In this document: positions 1 to 4,961 of the stretch, in pieces | How positions within the stretch are numbered: the first letter of the stretch is position 1 | How the letters are laid out: each line of letters opens with the position of its first letter | Assembly: GCA_902783395.1 (NCBI GenBank) | Contig: CACZRA010000355.1 | Location: forward strand, 1-9,768 | Direction: 5' to 3' | Origin: an uncultured Lachnospiraceae bacterium | GTDB taxonomy: Bacteria; Bacillota; Clostridia; Lachnospirales; Lachnospiraceae | DNA: 9,768 nucleotides | Made by a program: the position numbers and the translations under genes | Notes under the pieces: generated by a model | What the model saw: only the letters and a program-made list of their open reading frames with translations | The model's database searches: none | Told to the model about the DNA's origin: nothing

Positions 1-320
1 CCCTGCTTTTGCAGATTGCCGAGGGATGAGAGATGTGGCGGCAATTATCCTTTCTTAGAAAAAAGTGATTGATAGAGCTTTGCACATATCATTGAGTATA
101 GATATATAGAGAGCGAATGATAATCATAAACATCTGCGAAGTCCCTGCCTGTGATATGTCAGGGATTTTCCTTGTTTGTGTGGATATTTGCAGTTAAGAT
201 ACCTAGATTGTCTGATAAGAAGCCGTGCAGAACTGGCTTTCAGAGCCAGATATGAGTCCGGAGTCGACGGTTCCGAGAGGTCAGAGTGCGGATATTATCA
301 GCGTTATAGGGAGATTCTCT
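1..320. other. Leading non-coding stretch, no gene recognised
   Basis: No convincing gene lies here. The first bases could be the tail of an upstream + strand gene: one frame is open to a TAG at 56-58 and another to a TGA at 70-72, but neither short tail is recognisable. The stretch holds the first 60-bp repeat copy (105-164). It also has a small hairpin, CTGGCT (233-238) with AGCCAG (244-249) and a 5-nt loop, that has no T-tract and so is not a terminator. The part from 181 to 310 shows no tRNA or riboswitch that I can recognise. Confidence 0.5.
105..164 (+). repeat. 60-bp intergenic repeat, copy 1, ending in a hairpin
   Basis: These 60 bases align without gaps to 2661-2720, with 53 identities. 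The element starts TATAGAGAGC and ends in a hairpin, CCCTG (143-147) with CAGGG (160-164). The bases after it (ATTTTCCTTGTTTG) are T-rich, so this copy could act as a weak terminator for a gene ending before it. Similarity fades sharply on both sides. Orientation is the same as copy 2. Family unknown. Confidence 0.8.
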
Positions 321-349
321 TTTACAAATCCGCCTAAATATGCGATAAT
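321..349 (+). promoter_or_regulatory. Sigma-70-type promoter for the HU gene
   Basis: A -35 box TTTACA (321-326) is followed by a 17-bp spacer and a -10 box GATAAT (344-349). The -10 box is preceded by TGC, an extended -10. The predicted start near 356 leaves a leader of about 50 nt. That leader holds a small hairpin, CCCC/GGGG (372-375 with 381-384), just ahead of the ribosome site. Confidence 0.65.
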
Positions 350-406
350 ACCGCGCATAGTATAATTAAATCCCCGGTAAGGGGCAGTAAAAGGAGAGGA
401 ATCAAC

Positions 407-685
407 ATGAACAGGACAGAATTAGTAGATGCCATAGCAAAGAAGGCTGATCTTTCAAAGAAGGACGCTGATGCGGCTCTTAAGGCTTTCATCGACACAG
501 TAGGCACACAGCTTAAGAAGGGCGACAAGATCCAGCTCGTAGGCTTCGGTACATTCGAGGTAGCAAAGAGGGCGGCAAGAAAGGGTAAGAACCCCCAGAC
601 AGGCGAAGTTATCAAGATCGCTGCAAGCAAGGCACCCAAGTTCAAGGCTGGCAAGGCTCTGAAGGATCTCGTAAACAAGAAGTAA
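407..685 (+). CDS. hup: HU family DNA-binding protein
   Basis: This is a 92-residue histone-like protein, the usual full length for HU. It is expected to form a dimer that binds and bends DNA in the nucleoid. Visible features are the N-terminal helical dimerisation part (about 1-45), the GFGTFEV core (46-52), and the flexible DNA-binding arm rich in Arg and Lys, RAARKGKNPQTGEV (55-68). Pro63 sits at the arm tip, the residue that intercalates into DNA in this family. The start has AAGGAGAGG (391-399) upstream. A promoter at 321-349 and a terminator at 707-734 suggest a single-gene transcript. Nothing is odd about the protein. The family is certain; the exact paralogue cannot be told from one window. 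Confidence 0.97.
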   Translation: MNRTELVDAIAKKADLSKKDADAALKAFIDTVGTQLKKGDKIQLVGFGTFEVAKRAARKGKNPQTGEVIKIAASKAPKFKAGKALKDLVNKK

Positions 686-706
686 TTTCAGAACGGTTTT
701 ATTATC

Positions 707-740
707 GACCCCGGACATCATTTGTTCCGGGGTCTTGCTG
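707..740 (+). terminator. Intrinsic terminator after the HU gene
   Basis: A perfect 9-bp GC-rich stem, GACCCCGGA (707-715) with TCCGGGGTC (726-734), has a 10-nt loop. The following TTGCTGT tail is only moderately T-rich. It lies 21 bases after the HU stop. Its end almost abuts the ATG of the Sir2 remnant, which leaves that gene no room for a promoter of its own. Confidence 0.7.
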
Positions 741-747
741 TATCACT

Positions 748-1232
748 ATGAAGAACAAAGAACAGGACTTTATTGAAAAGATTGAGCGGTTCAGCGAAAT
801 AACAGCCTCTTCCGGGAGCATAGTATTTCTCGGTGGAGCGGGCGTATCTACGGAAAGCGGTATCCCCGATTTTCGCAGCAAGGACGGGCTATATCATAAA
901 ACTGAGAAAAGGTTTTCCAGATACAGGCCGGAAGGAATATGATCAAAACTTCATCTTTGACAGCAAAGAAGTGATACCACACTGTCCGGCTTGCGGAAAG
1001 ACAGTACGCCCGGAAGTCACTCTGTATGGTGAGATGCTGCCTTATCATAGGCGGCACTTACCTTGAAGTAGGCTCTGCCGCGCAGCTAGCCCATATGTAT
1101 CACGGGAAATATCTTGTTATAATCAATAAATCCAAAACAAGGCTTGAAGGGAAGGCGGATATAGTATTCCATGACAGCATAGGAAAGGTTTTGGATGGAT
1201 TATCTGCATATCTATTGAAACACATTCACTGA
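748..1232 (+). pseudogene. Decayed Sir2 (CobB-type) NAD-dependent protein deacylase
   Basis: Three pieces of a Sir2 protein occur in order but in different frames. Piece one (748 to about 905) has the NAD-binding signature GAGVSTESGIPDFRSKDGLY. Piece two (about 926-1041) resumes after the first zinc Cys pair, with the second pair CPAC and then VRPEVTLYGEMLP. Piece three (about 1041-1232) has IIGGTYLEVGSAAQL and INKSKTRLEGKADIV, the C-terminal NAD-binding part, to a natural TGA. Missing are roughly 75-80 residues, including the QNID/catalytic His region and first zinc pair, and about 20 residues between GEMLP and IIGG. Intact Sir2 proteins are about 240 residues; about 160 codons remain. There is no clear ribosome site and the start abuts the HU terminator. 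A sequencing error could explain a frame change but not the missing blocks. Confidence 0.88.
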
Positions 1233-1293
1233 TTTTTGATGCGCATCTTAAAACGGGAAACAGGAATTCTTTGGCGAGACCTGGTCAAATACG

Positions 1294-1323
1294 AATATTG
1301 ATTTTCCGATGAAAATCAGTATT
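1294..1323. repeat. 13-bp inverted repeat (AT-rich hairpin)
   Basis: The left arm AATATTGATTTTC (1294-1306) pairs with GAAAATCAGTATT (1311-1323) around a 4-nt loop, CGAT. All 13 positions pair, one of them as G:T. There is no T-tract on either side, so a terminator is unlikely. It lies about 105 bases before the lectin lipoprotein start, in a non-coding gap of about 200 bases, and could be an operator or a leader hairpin. Confidence 0.6.
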
Positions 1324-1415
1324 ATGTATATTCAGGGATACATCAGAGCGAAAAGAAAAGCAGGGAAGTTCAGAGAAATACAGTCGGTAATGACAAGACG
1401 ATTTGATCACATAAT

Positions 1416-1422
1416 AAGGAAG
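1416..1422 (+). promoter_or_regulatory. Ribosome site deciding the lipoprotein start
   Basis: AAGGAAG ends one base before the ATG at 1424 but seven bases before the ATG at 1430. The normal spacing therefore favours 1430, which removes Met-Ile from the longer reading. Confidence 0.7.
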
Positions 1423-1429
1423 AATGATT

Positions 1430-2608
1430 ATGAAGAAAAATGTATTGTGTAAAATATGCGTTCTGTTGATCATTGGCTCCGTTATCGGGGCGATGGGATG
1501 TGGTTCGGAAGAGACTGAGTCCTCAGATTCGGGCGGATCCGATGCGGCAGTTGCAACCGGGACAGGTGTTGCCGGAGAAAGATATACAGCAGAATTTAAC
1601 GGACATTCCTATCAGTTGATAGATGAGAACACGACGTGGGAGGAAGCAAGACAGGCCTGCATCGCACGCGGCGGCCATCTGGCAACCGTTACCTCAGCTG
1701 ATGAACAGAAATATCTTGAGGGCCTGTTCAATAACATTTATGGTAATGAAAGGGGCCCCTGGTTCGGAGCATACAGCGACGGTGCATACGGCGGCGATAA
1801 AAACGACTGGTGCTGGGTAACTGGCGAGAAGTGGAATTATACCAACTGGGCCGAAGGGGAACCCAGTAATGCCGAGGGTACCGAATGGTTTACGCATTTC
1901 TGGTATGATATGCAGTGGAACGATATCAGTAATGACGATAATCGCGACAGCCAGAACGGGTACATCTGCGAATATGATGATCTGTCAGATGTTTCCGAAG
2001 GTGATGAACAGCTGGAGGCACAGCCGTTAGAGGGCGAGATGTCAGATCCTCCTGAAACGGAAGATGATTGGGAAGCAGCGCTTGAGGAGTCTGTTGAGGA
2101 AGATCCCTATTACAAAGATCTCGGAGATGGACGCACCGCAATACAGTCACACTGGAGAGGGGTACAGATCAAATATCCCGCCGGTTATCATGCGGATGCG
2201 GATGATGATGCCCTCTATGTATATGATGGTGACCAGATGTATATCTATGTAAGAAATATCACAACGGAGGCCGAAGGTCATAAAGAAGACCTGTCATCGT
2301 ACTGTGCGTCAAAGGTTGAAGATCAGGCTGTAAGAGATTTCACAAAGCTGTTCGGAGCGCCTCAGGAATCTAACAATCTCCAGCGGCTGGGAGGAGACGG
2401 AAAAAACCGTGTATGTGAGCTCAAAGGAAATATGTGGAACAATAATTATGATATCTGGTTCAAATCGCAAGTACTGATATCAGGAAAGAAGAATGATTTT
2501 CTTATTCTTAAGACATCTTTCTGGAGATATGACGATAAGACAGGTTCCGACCATTATAACAAGGTAAAAGTGACATCCTGGGGTAAGGGAGACATGTATG
2601 GGCAATAA
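1430..2608 (+). CDS. Lipoprotein with a C-type-lectin domain
   Basis: This 392-residue predicted surface lipoprotein begins with a lipoprotein signal peptide: KK, then a hydrophobic core at about 4-20, then AMGC with Cys24 as the lipidation site. A low-complexity Ser/Gly/Asp linker follows (25-48). A C-type-lectin fold spans about 52-183, with WEEARQAC (70-77), GGHLATV (81-87), WFGA (111-114), WVTGEKWNYTNWAEGEPSN (129-147), WND (163-165) and GYICEY (177-182). Cys77 and Cys180 are placed as the conserved outer disulfide; Cys128 has no obvious partner. EPS plus WND sits where calcium-dependent sugar-binding CTLDs carry EPN and WND. A strongly acidic linker (184-230) leads to an unrecognised C-terminal domain (about 232-392) with Cys292 and Cys329. 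The ligand is unknown; carbohydrate or protein binding at the cell surface is inference. No clear promoter was found, and the downstream repeat hairpin may end the transcript. Confidence 0.87.
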   Translation: MKKNVLCKICVLLIIGSVIGAMGCGSEETESSDSGGSDAAVATGTGVAGERYTAEFNGHSYQLIDENTTWEEARQACIARGGHLATVTSADEQKYLEGLFNNIYGNERGPWFGAYSDGAYGGDKNDWCWVTGEKWNYTNWAEGEPSNAEGTEWFTHFWYDMQWNDISNDDNRDSQNGYICEYDDLSDVSEGDEQLEAQPLEGEMSDPPETEDDWEAALEESVEEDPYYKDLGDGRTAIQSHWRGVQIKYPAGYHADADDDALYVYDGDQMYIYVRNITTEAEGHKEDLSSYCASKVEDQAVRDFTKLFGAPQESNNLQRLGGDGKNRVCELKGNMWNNNYDIWFKSQVLISGKKNDFLILKTSFWRYDDKTGSDHYNKVKVTSWGKGDMYGQ

Positions 2609-2660
2609 GGGATATACCTATATGGCCGGTTCTCGCACCTCGGAACTATGACAAGGGTAC

Positions 2661-2720
2661 TATAGAGAGCAAATCATAATAATAAATATCTGCGGAGTCC
2701 CTGCCTGTGTTATGGCAGGG
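2661..2720 (+). repeat. 60-bp intergenic repeat, copy 2, ending in a hairpin
   Basis: This copy has 53 of 60 bases identical to 105-164, with no gaps. Its terminal hairpin is better than in copy 1: CCCTGCC (2699-2705) pairs with GGCAGGG (2714-2720) over 7 bp. In copy 1 the equivalent C:G pair is a C:T mismatch. The tail (GCTTTGATTA) is less T-rich than in copy 1. It lies 52 bases after the lectin lipoprotein stop, so it may serve as that gene's 3' end structure. Confidence 0.8.
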
Positions 2721-2937
2721 GCTTTGATTACTTGCACCGGGTGACCTGATCTCAGTTACGGGGGCAGGGAAGCGGATGTCGTATGAAGGGAGAGAGACAG
2801 CAGATGGATAGACAGATATGCCTGTGTTCGCAGATAAGGATTGAGAAAATAACATAATACCTGACGAAATCAACGCAGATATGTTTATCAGACGTTGTTG
2901 GTATTCGATAAGTTATTTTGATAAAATGGATAAAACC

Positions 2938-2972
2938 GGCCGTGGTAAGCTCATTTAATGAGTATCACGGTC
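2938..2972 (+). promoter_or_regulatory. Leader hairpin upstream of the VOC gene
   Basis: CCGTGGTA (2940-2947) pairs with TATCACGG (2963-2970), including one G:T. After a 2-base AG bulge, CTCAT (2950-2954) pairs with ATGAG (2958-2962) around a TTA loop. One wobble and one G:C pair extend it outward to 2938 and 2972. The stem ends 6 bases before the ribosome site, so it could be an operator or a translation-control element. Its function is inference. Confidence 0.5.
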
Positions 2973-2978
2973 AATCAC

Positions 2979-2985
2979 AAGGAGG
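2979..2985 (+). promoter_or_regulatory. Ribosome site deciding the VOC gene start
   Basis: A perfect AAGGAGG stands 7 bases before the ATG at 2993. The longer in-frame start at 2918 has no ribosome site and would translate through the leader hairpin, so 2993 is preferred. Confidence 0.85.
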
Positions 2986-2992
2986 AAATCAA

Positions 2993-3370
2993 ATGAAGAT
3001 CACATCGTTTAACTCATTTATTTCTGCCGCGGATCCCGATGAGGCAGTAAGCCTCTTCGGAGAGCTTGGCTTTGAAAGGCGGCACACAAAGAAGGGGATC
3101 GAGATCGCGGACAGAGACGATACCGTTATCCGTATGAAGGATGAGAATGGTTTTTATGTCGATATCCTGAAACCTGAAAGCGGGCAGGACAGAGACATGG
3201 CTGGGATCCGTATGAATGTGGATGATTTCGACGAGGCTTATGAAATGCTCCGGAAAAGAGGATTTAAGAATCTTTACGGAGATGAGACCGTTAGTACCAG
3301 TTCTTCGAAGGCTGCCATGATGGTTTCGCCATCCGGTTTCAATATCTGCGTCATACAACACATAAAGTAG
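2993..3370 (+). CDS. VOC-fold (glyoxalase/bleomycin-resistance type) protein
   Basis: This 125-residue cytoplasmic protein has the paired beta-alpha-beta-beta-beta pattern of the vicinal-oxygen-chelate fold. The first half contains DPDEAVSLFGELGFERR (14-30) and NGFYVDILKP (52-61). The second half contains MNVDDFDEAYEMLRKRGFKN (74-93) and VSPSGFNICVIQ (111-122). The length is typical of single-domain VOC proteins. The usual N-terminal metal-ligand His (as in HVGI..) is not seen; the first strand reads KITSFNSF. The expected C-terminal Glu is Asn-Ile-Cys instead. An active metal-dependent glyoxalase I is therefore doubtful, and the role may be ligand binding or drug sequestration. It has its own strong ribosome site and a leader hairpin. 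The next gene is about 115 bases downstream, with no clear terminator between. Confidence 0.8.
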   Translation: MKITSFNSFISAADPDEAVSLFGELGFERRHTKKGIEIADRDDTVIRMKDENGFYVDILKPESGQDRDMAGIRMNVDDFDEAYEMLRKRGFKNLYGDETVSTSSSKAAMMVSPSGFNICVIQHIK

Positions 3371-3440
3371 GGACTCTTCGTTTCCGGAACCGGGGTGTAA
3401 CGGGCGTAATAAAAAGAATGCACGGCGTGTGTTTATGTTC

Positions 3441-3446
3441 TATAAT
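3441..3446 (+). promoter_or_regulatory. Possible -10 box of the nitroreductase promoter
   Basis: A perfect TATAAT lies 40 bases before the nitroreductase start. No good -35 box sits 16-18 bases upstream (ATGCAC at 3418-3423 is poor). The site is therefore only suggestive; the gene may instead be read through from the VOC gene. Confidence 0.35.
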
Positions 3447-3471
3447 GGAGGAGTGCCGTGGTACATTTATC

Positions 3472-3479
3472 AAAGGAGG
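3472..3479 (+). promoter_or_regulatory. Ribosome site deciding the nitroreductase start
   Basis: AAAGGAGG lies 6 bases before the ATG at 3486. That ATG gives a protein beginning MELIEGIRNRRSIRKF, as is normal for the family. A longer in-frame start at 3429 would add 19 residues upstream of the family N-terminus. Confidence 0.85.
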
Positions 3480-3485
3480 AGACTT

Positions 3486-4028
3486 ATGGAACTTATCGAG
3501 GGTATCAGAAACAGAAGAAGTATCAGGAAATTTACGGATGCTGAGGTTACGAAGGAGCAGATCGAAGAGATAGTTGATATCGCAAGGTTTTCTCCTTCGT
3601 GGAAGAACAGCCAGTCGGTGAGATATATGCTGATTACCGACAAGGCGCTGAAGGATAAGATCGCGGAAGAGGGAGTAATGGGCTTCGAGTGGAACACCGG
3701 GATAATCAAGGGGGCTCCGGCTCTTGTGCTCATACTTACCGTAGACAAGAGAGCCGGATATGAGAGGGACGGCTCGGAATCCACTTCAAAGGGTGAACAT
3801 TGGCAGTCCTTCGATGCAGGTATAGCGGCAGAGACCTTCTGTCTCGCGGCTTACGCAAAGGGACTTGGCACGGTCATCCTGGGTGTATATGACGAGGCAA
3901 AGGTTTCGGAGATGACGGGAGTGCCGGAAGGTCAGAAGATCTCCGCTCTTATTCCCATAGGAGTTCCCGCTGAGGAGCCGGAGGTGCCTAAGAGAAAGGG
4001 AGTTGCGGATCTGCTGACTGTGAAGTAG
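3486..4028 (+). CDS. Nitroreductase family FMN oxidoreductase
   Basis: This 180-residue protein is predicted to bind FMN as a dimer and reduce nitro compounds, quinones or similar substrates with NAD(P)H in the cytoplasm. Family marks are RNRRSIRKF (8-16), where the Arg and Ser residues bind the FMN phosphate, and FSPSWKNSQSVRY (35-47). Also present are APALVLI (77-83), DAGIAAETFCLAAYAKGLGT (110-129) and the C-terminal ALIPIGVPAEEPEVPKRK (154-171), with the G-P-E/RK pattern of the group. The length is normal for the short, one-domain subgroup. There are no Cys clusters, so this is not a ferredoxin fusion. It follows the VOC gene on the same strand. The two may form a detoxification or redox pair, but this is only suggested by position. 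The substrate cannot be told. Confidence 0.92.
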   Translation: MELIEGIRNRRSIRKFTDAEVTKEQIEEIVDIARFSPSWKNSQSVRYMLITDKALKDKIAEEGVMGFEWNTGIIKGAPALVLILTVDKRAGYERDGSESTSKGEHWQSFDAGIAAETFCLAAYAKGLGTVILGVYDEAKVSEMTGVPEGQKISALIPIGVPAEEPEVPKRKGVADLLTVK

Positions 4029-4040
4029 GGAAGCAGGATA

Positions 4041-4070
4041 TTGTACTTTTATTTATGCAAGGTGTATAAT
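4041..4070 (+). promoter_or_regulatory. Sigma-70-type promoter upstream of 4091
   Basis: TTGTAC (4041-4046), an 18-bp spacer and a perfect TATAAT (4065-4070). The predicted start near 4077 leaves a leader of about 14 nt to the ATG at 4091. It probably drives the two small genes and may read on into the CstA gene. Confidence 0.7.
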
Positions 4071-4090
4071 AGCCTTTTGTTCAGGAACGG

Positions 4091-4405
4091 ATGAAGGATA
4101 TCACTGTAAGGTACGAGCCGGAGCTGCTTGCCTATATGGAAAAGACGGGCAGGCGGAATATCGTGATCGAGATCGCGGGTGCAAACCATTCGGATCTTGA
4201 GGTGACCGAGATCTACTTAAGACTCGTGAAGGATGCCGAGGCCGGATATCTTGCACAGAGGAAGGGATATCATCCTGTCAGGACAGAGACCGGCGGGGTG
4301 CTTTTTCCCAATTACATACTGGAGCTCGATGATGAGGTGGTCTTCGGAAGGGAGAAGGTGTTTTTATTCTTCCACAGGCTGACATATAAGGGGATAGGGT
4401 TATAA
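4091..4405 (+). CDS. Unrecognised 104-residue protein upstream of cstA
   Basis: I do not recognise this gene with confidence. It encodes a soluble, Cys-free protein without signal peptide or membrane segment. It has an alternating strand pattern, NIVIEIAG (23-30) and LEVTEIYLRLV (36-46). A likely exposed loop follows, QRKGYHPVRTETGGVLFPNY (56-75), then an acidic strand, ILELDDEVVFG (76-86), and the end FLFFHRLTYKGIGL. The start has AGGA (4083-4086) 4 bases upstream and sits just behind a promoter. The stop is 11 bases before the next gene, so the two are probably co-translated. The overall shape (short beta-rich protein, VxxxxGG loop) faintly recalls the HesB/IscA-like fold, but the Cys ligands of that fold are absent. 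I give that low weight. It is very probably real, from promoter, ribosome site and codon use like its neighbours. Confidence 0.75.
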   Translation: MKDITVRYEPELLAYMEKTGRRNIVIEIAGANHSDLEVTEIYLRLVKDAEAGYLAQRKGYHPVRTETGGVLFPNYILELDDEVVFGREKVFLFFHRLTYKGIGL

Positions 4406-4416
4406 AGCGGAGTGAG

Positions 4417-4890
4417 GTGCTGGAAAAGGTCATAGGTTCTTATGAGCGGTACTATGATATAAATCGTGAGACACCGGTGGAGCCTTTCAAAGCCGAAGCA
4501 ACGTTCAGATCCCACAGTGAGGAATACTTCCTTATAAAGTCGGCAAAGATAACCGAGATGGATTCGATGGAGACCGCATATTTTGCCGATGTGGAAACGC
4601 TTGATGAGGCGGGCTATGACATGCTTCTGGACAAGGTCTGGAGCGAGACGCTGTCAAGGGCCTGCGTGAAACCTGATCACAGAAACAGCGACGGGATACT
4701 CATCATTACGGCGAACAGCATAGATGACGCGGCTAAAAAGAAGATAAAAAAAACACGCCGCTACAAGAGCTATCGCTTTTCATTCTGGGGATGGAGCGAG
4801 GTCAGGGTGATCGCATATGAGCATTATTCGGGAAAGGTCGTCAGCAACCGTCAGGGCGACGTCCTGAAGAAGCTCTTTGCAAAAACGTAA
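4417..4890 (+). CDS. Unrecognised 157-residue protein, GTG start
   Basis: I cannot name the family. The protein is soluble and mixed alpha/beta, with no signal peptide or membrane segment. Conserved-looking stretches are EATFRSHSEEYFLIKSAKI (27-45), YFADVETLD (55-63), GILIITANSID (93-103), then a basic stretch KKKIKKTRRYKSYRFSFWGW (107-126) and VIAYEHYSGKVVSNRQGDVLKKLF (131-154). The basic tract followed by aromatic residues could bind nucleic acid or a partner; this is inference. The start is GTG, with GGAG (4409-4412) only 4 bases before it and no better ATG nearby. Spacing of 11 bases from the previous gene points to one operon. An A8 run at 4746-4753 lies inside the Lys-rich stretch. The next gene, cstA, starts 71 bases on, with its own strong ribosome site. 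Confidence 0.75.
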   Translation: MLEKVIGSYERYYDINRETPVEPFKAEATFRSHSEEYFLIKSAKITEMDSMETAYFADVETLDEAGYDMLLDKVWSETLSRACVKPDHRNSDGILIITANSIDDAAKKKIKKTRRYKSYRFSFWGWSEVRVIAYEHYSGKVVSNRQGDVLKKLFAKT

Positions 4891-4961
4891 GGGCAGCCGG
4901 GAAAAGACCGCTTTTACGGAATACATATTATTCTTTATATCTAAGGAAAAGGAGAGTTATT

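Larger units (their letters stand above)
2609..2992. other. Non-coding stretch with repeat and leader hairpin
   Basis: I see no supported gene in these 384 bases. They hold repeat copy 2 (2661-2720) and, just before the VOC gene, an imperfect hairpin (2938-2972). A short + strand open stretch starting near 2784 (ATG AAG GGA) has 24 codons, no ribosome site and no recognisable product. Possible promoter boxes for the VOC gene between 2895 and 2926 (TTGGTA, then GATAAA) are weak. Confidence 0.5.

Noticed and set aside
233..249. CTGGCT/AGCCAG hairpin as a terminator or RNA gene
   Set aside because: The stem is only 6 bp, with no T-tract and no surrounding structure matching a known RNA.
1309..1452. 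47-codon + strand open frame before the lipoprotein
   Set aside because: It has no ribosome site, starts inside the inverted repeat, overlaps the lipoprotein start and resembles nothing I know.
2850..2860. TAACATAATAC shared with 7120-7130 as a regulatory repeat
   Set aside because: Eleven AT-rich bases can recur by chance, and the flanks do not match.
4746..4753. A8 run as a possible programmed frameshift site
   Set aside because: The zero frame continues with a sensible conserved-looking C-terminus, and neither shifted frame offers a longer or family-like product.
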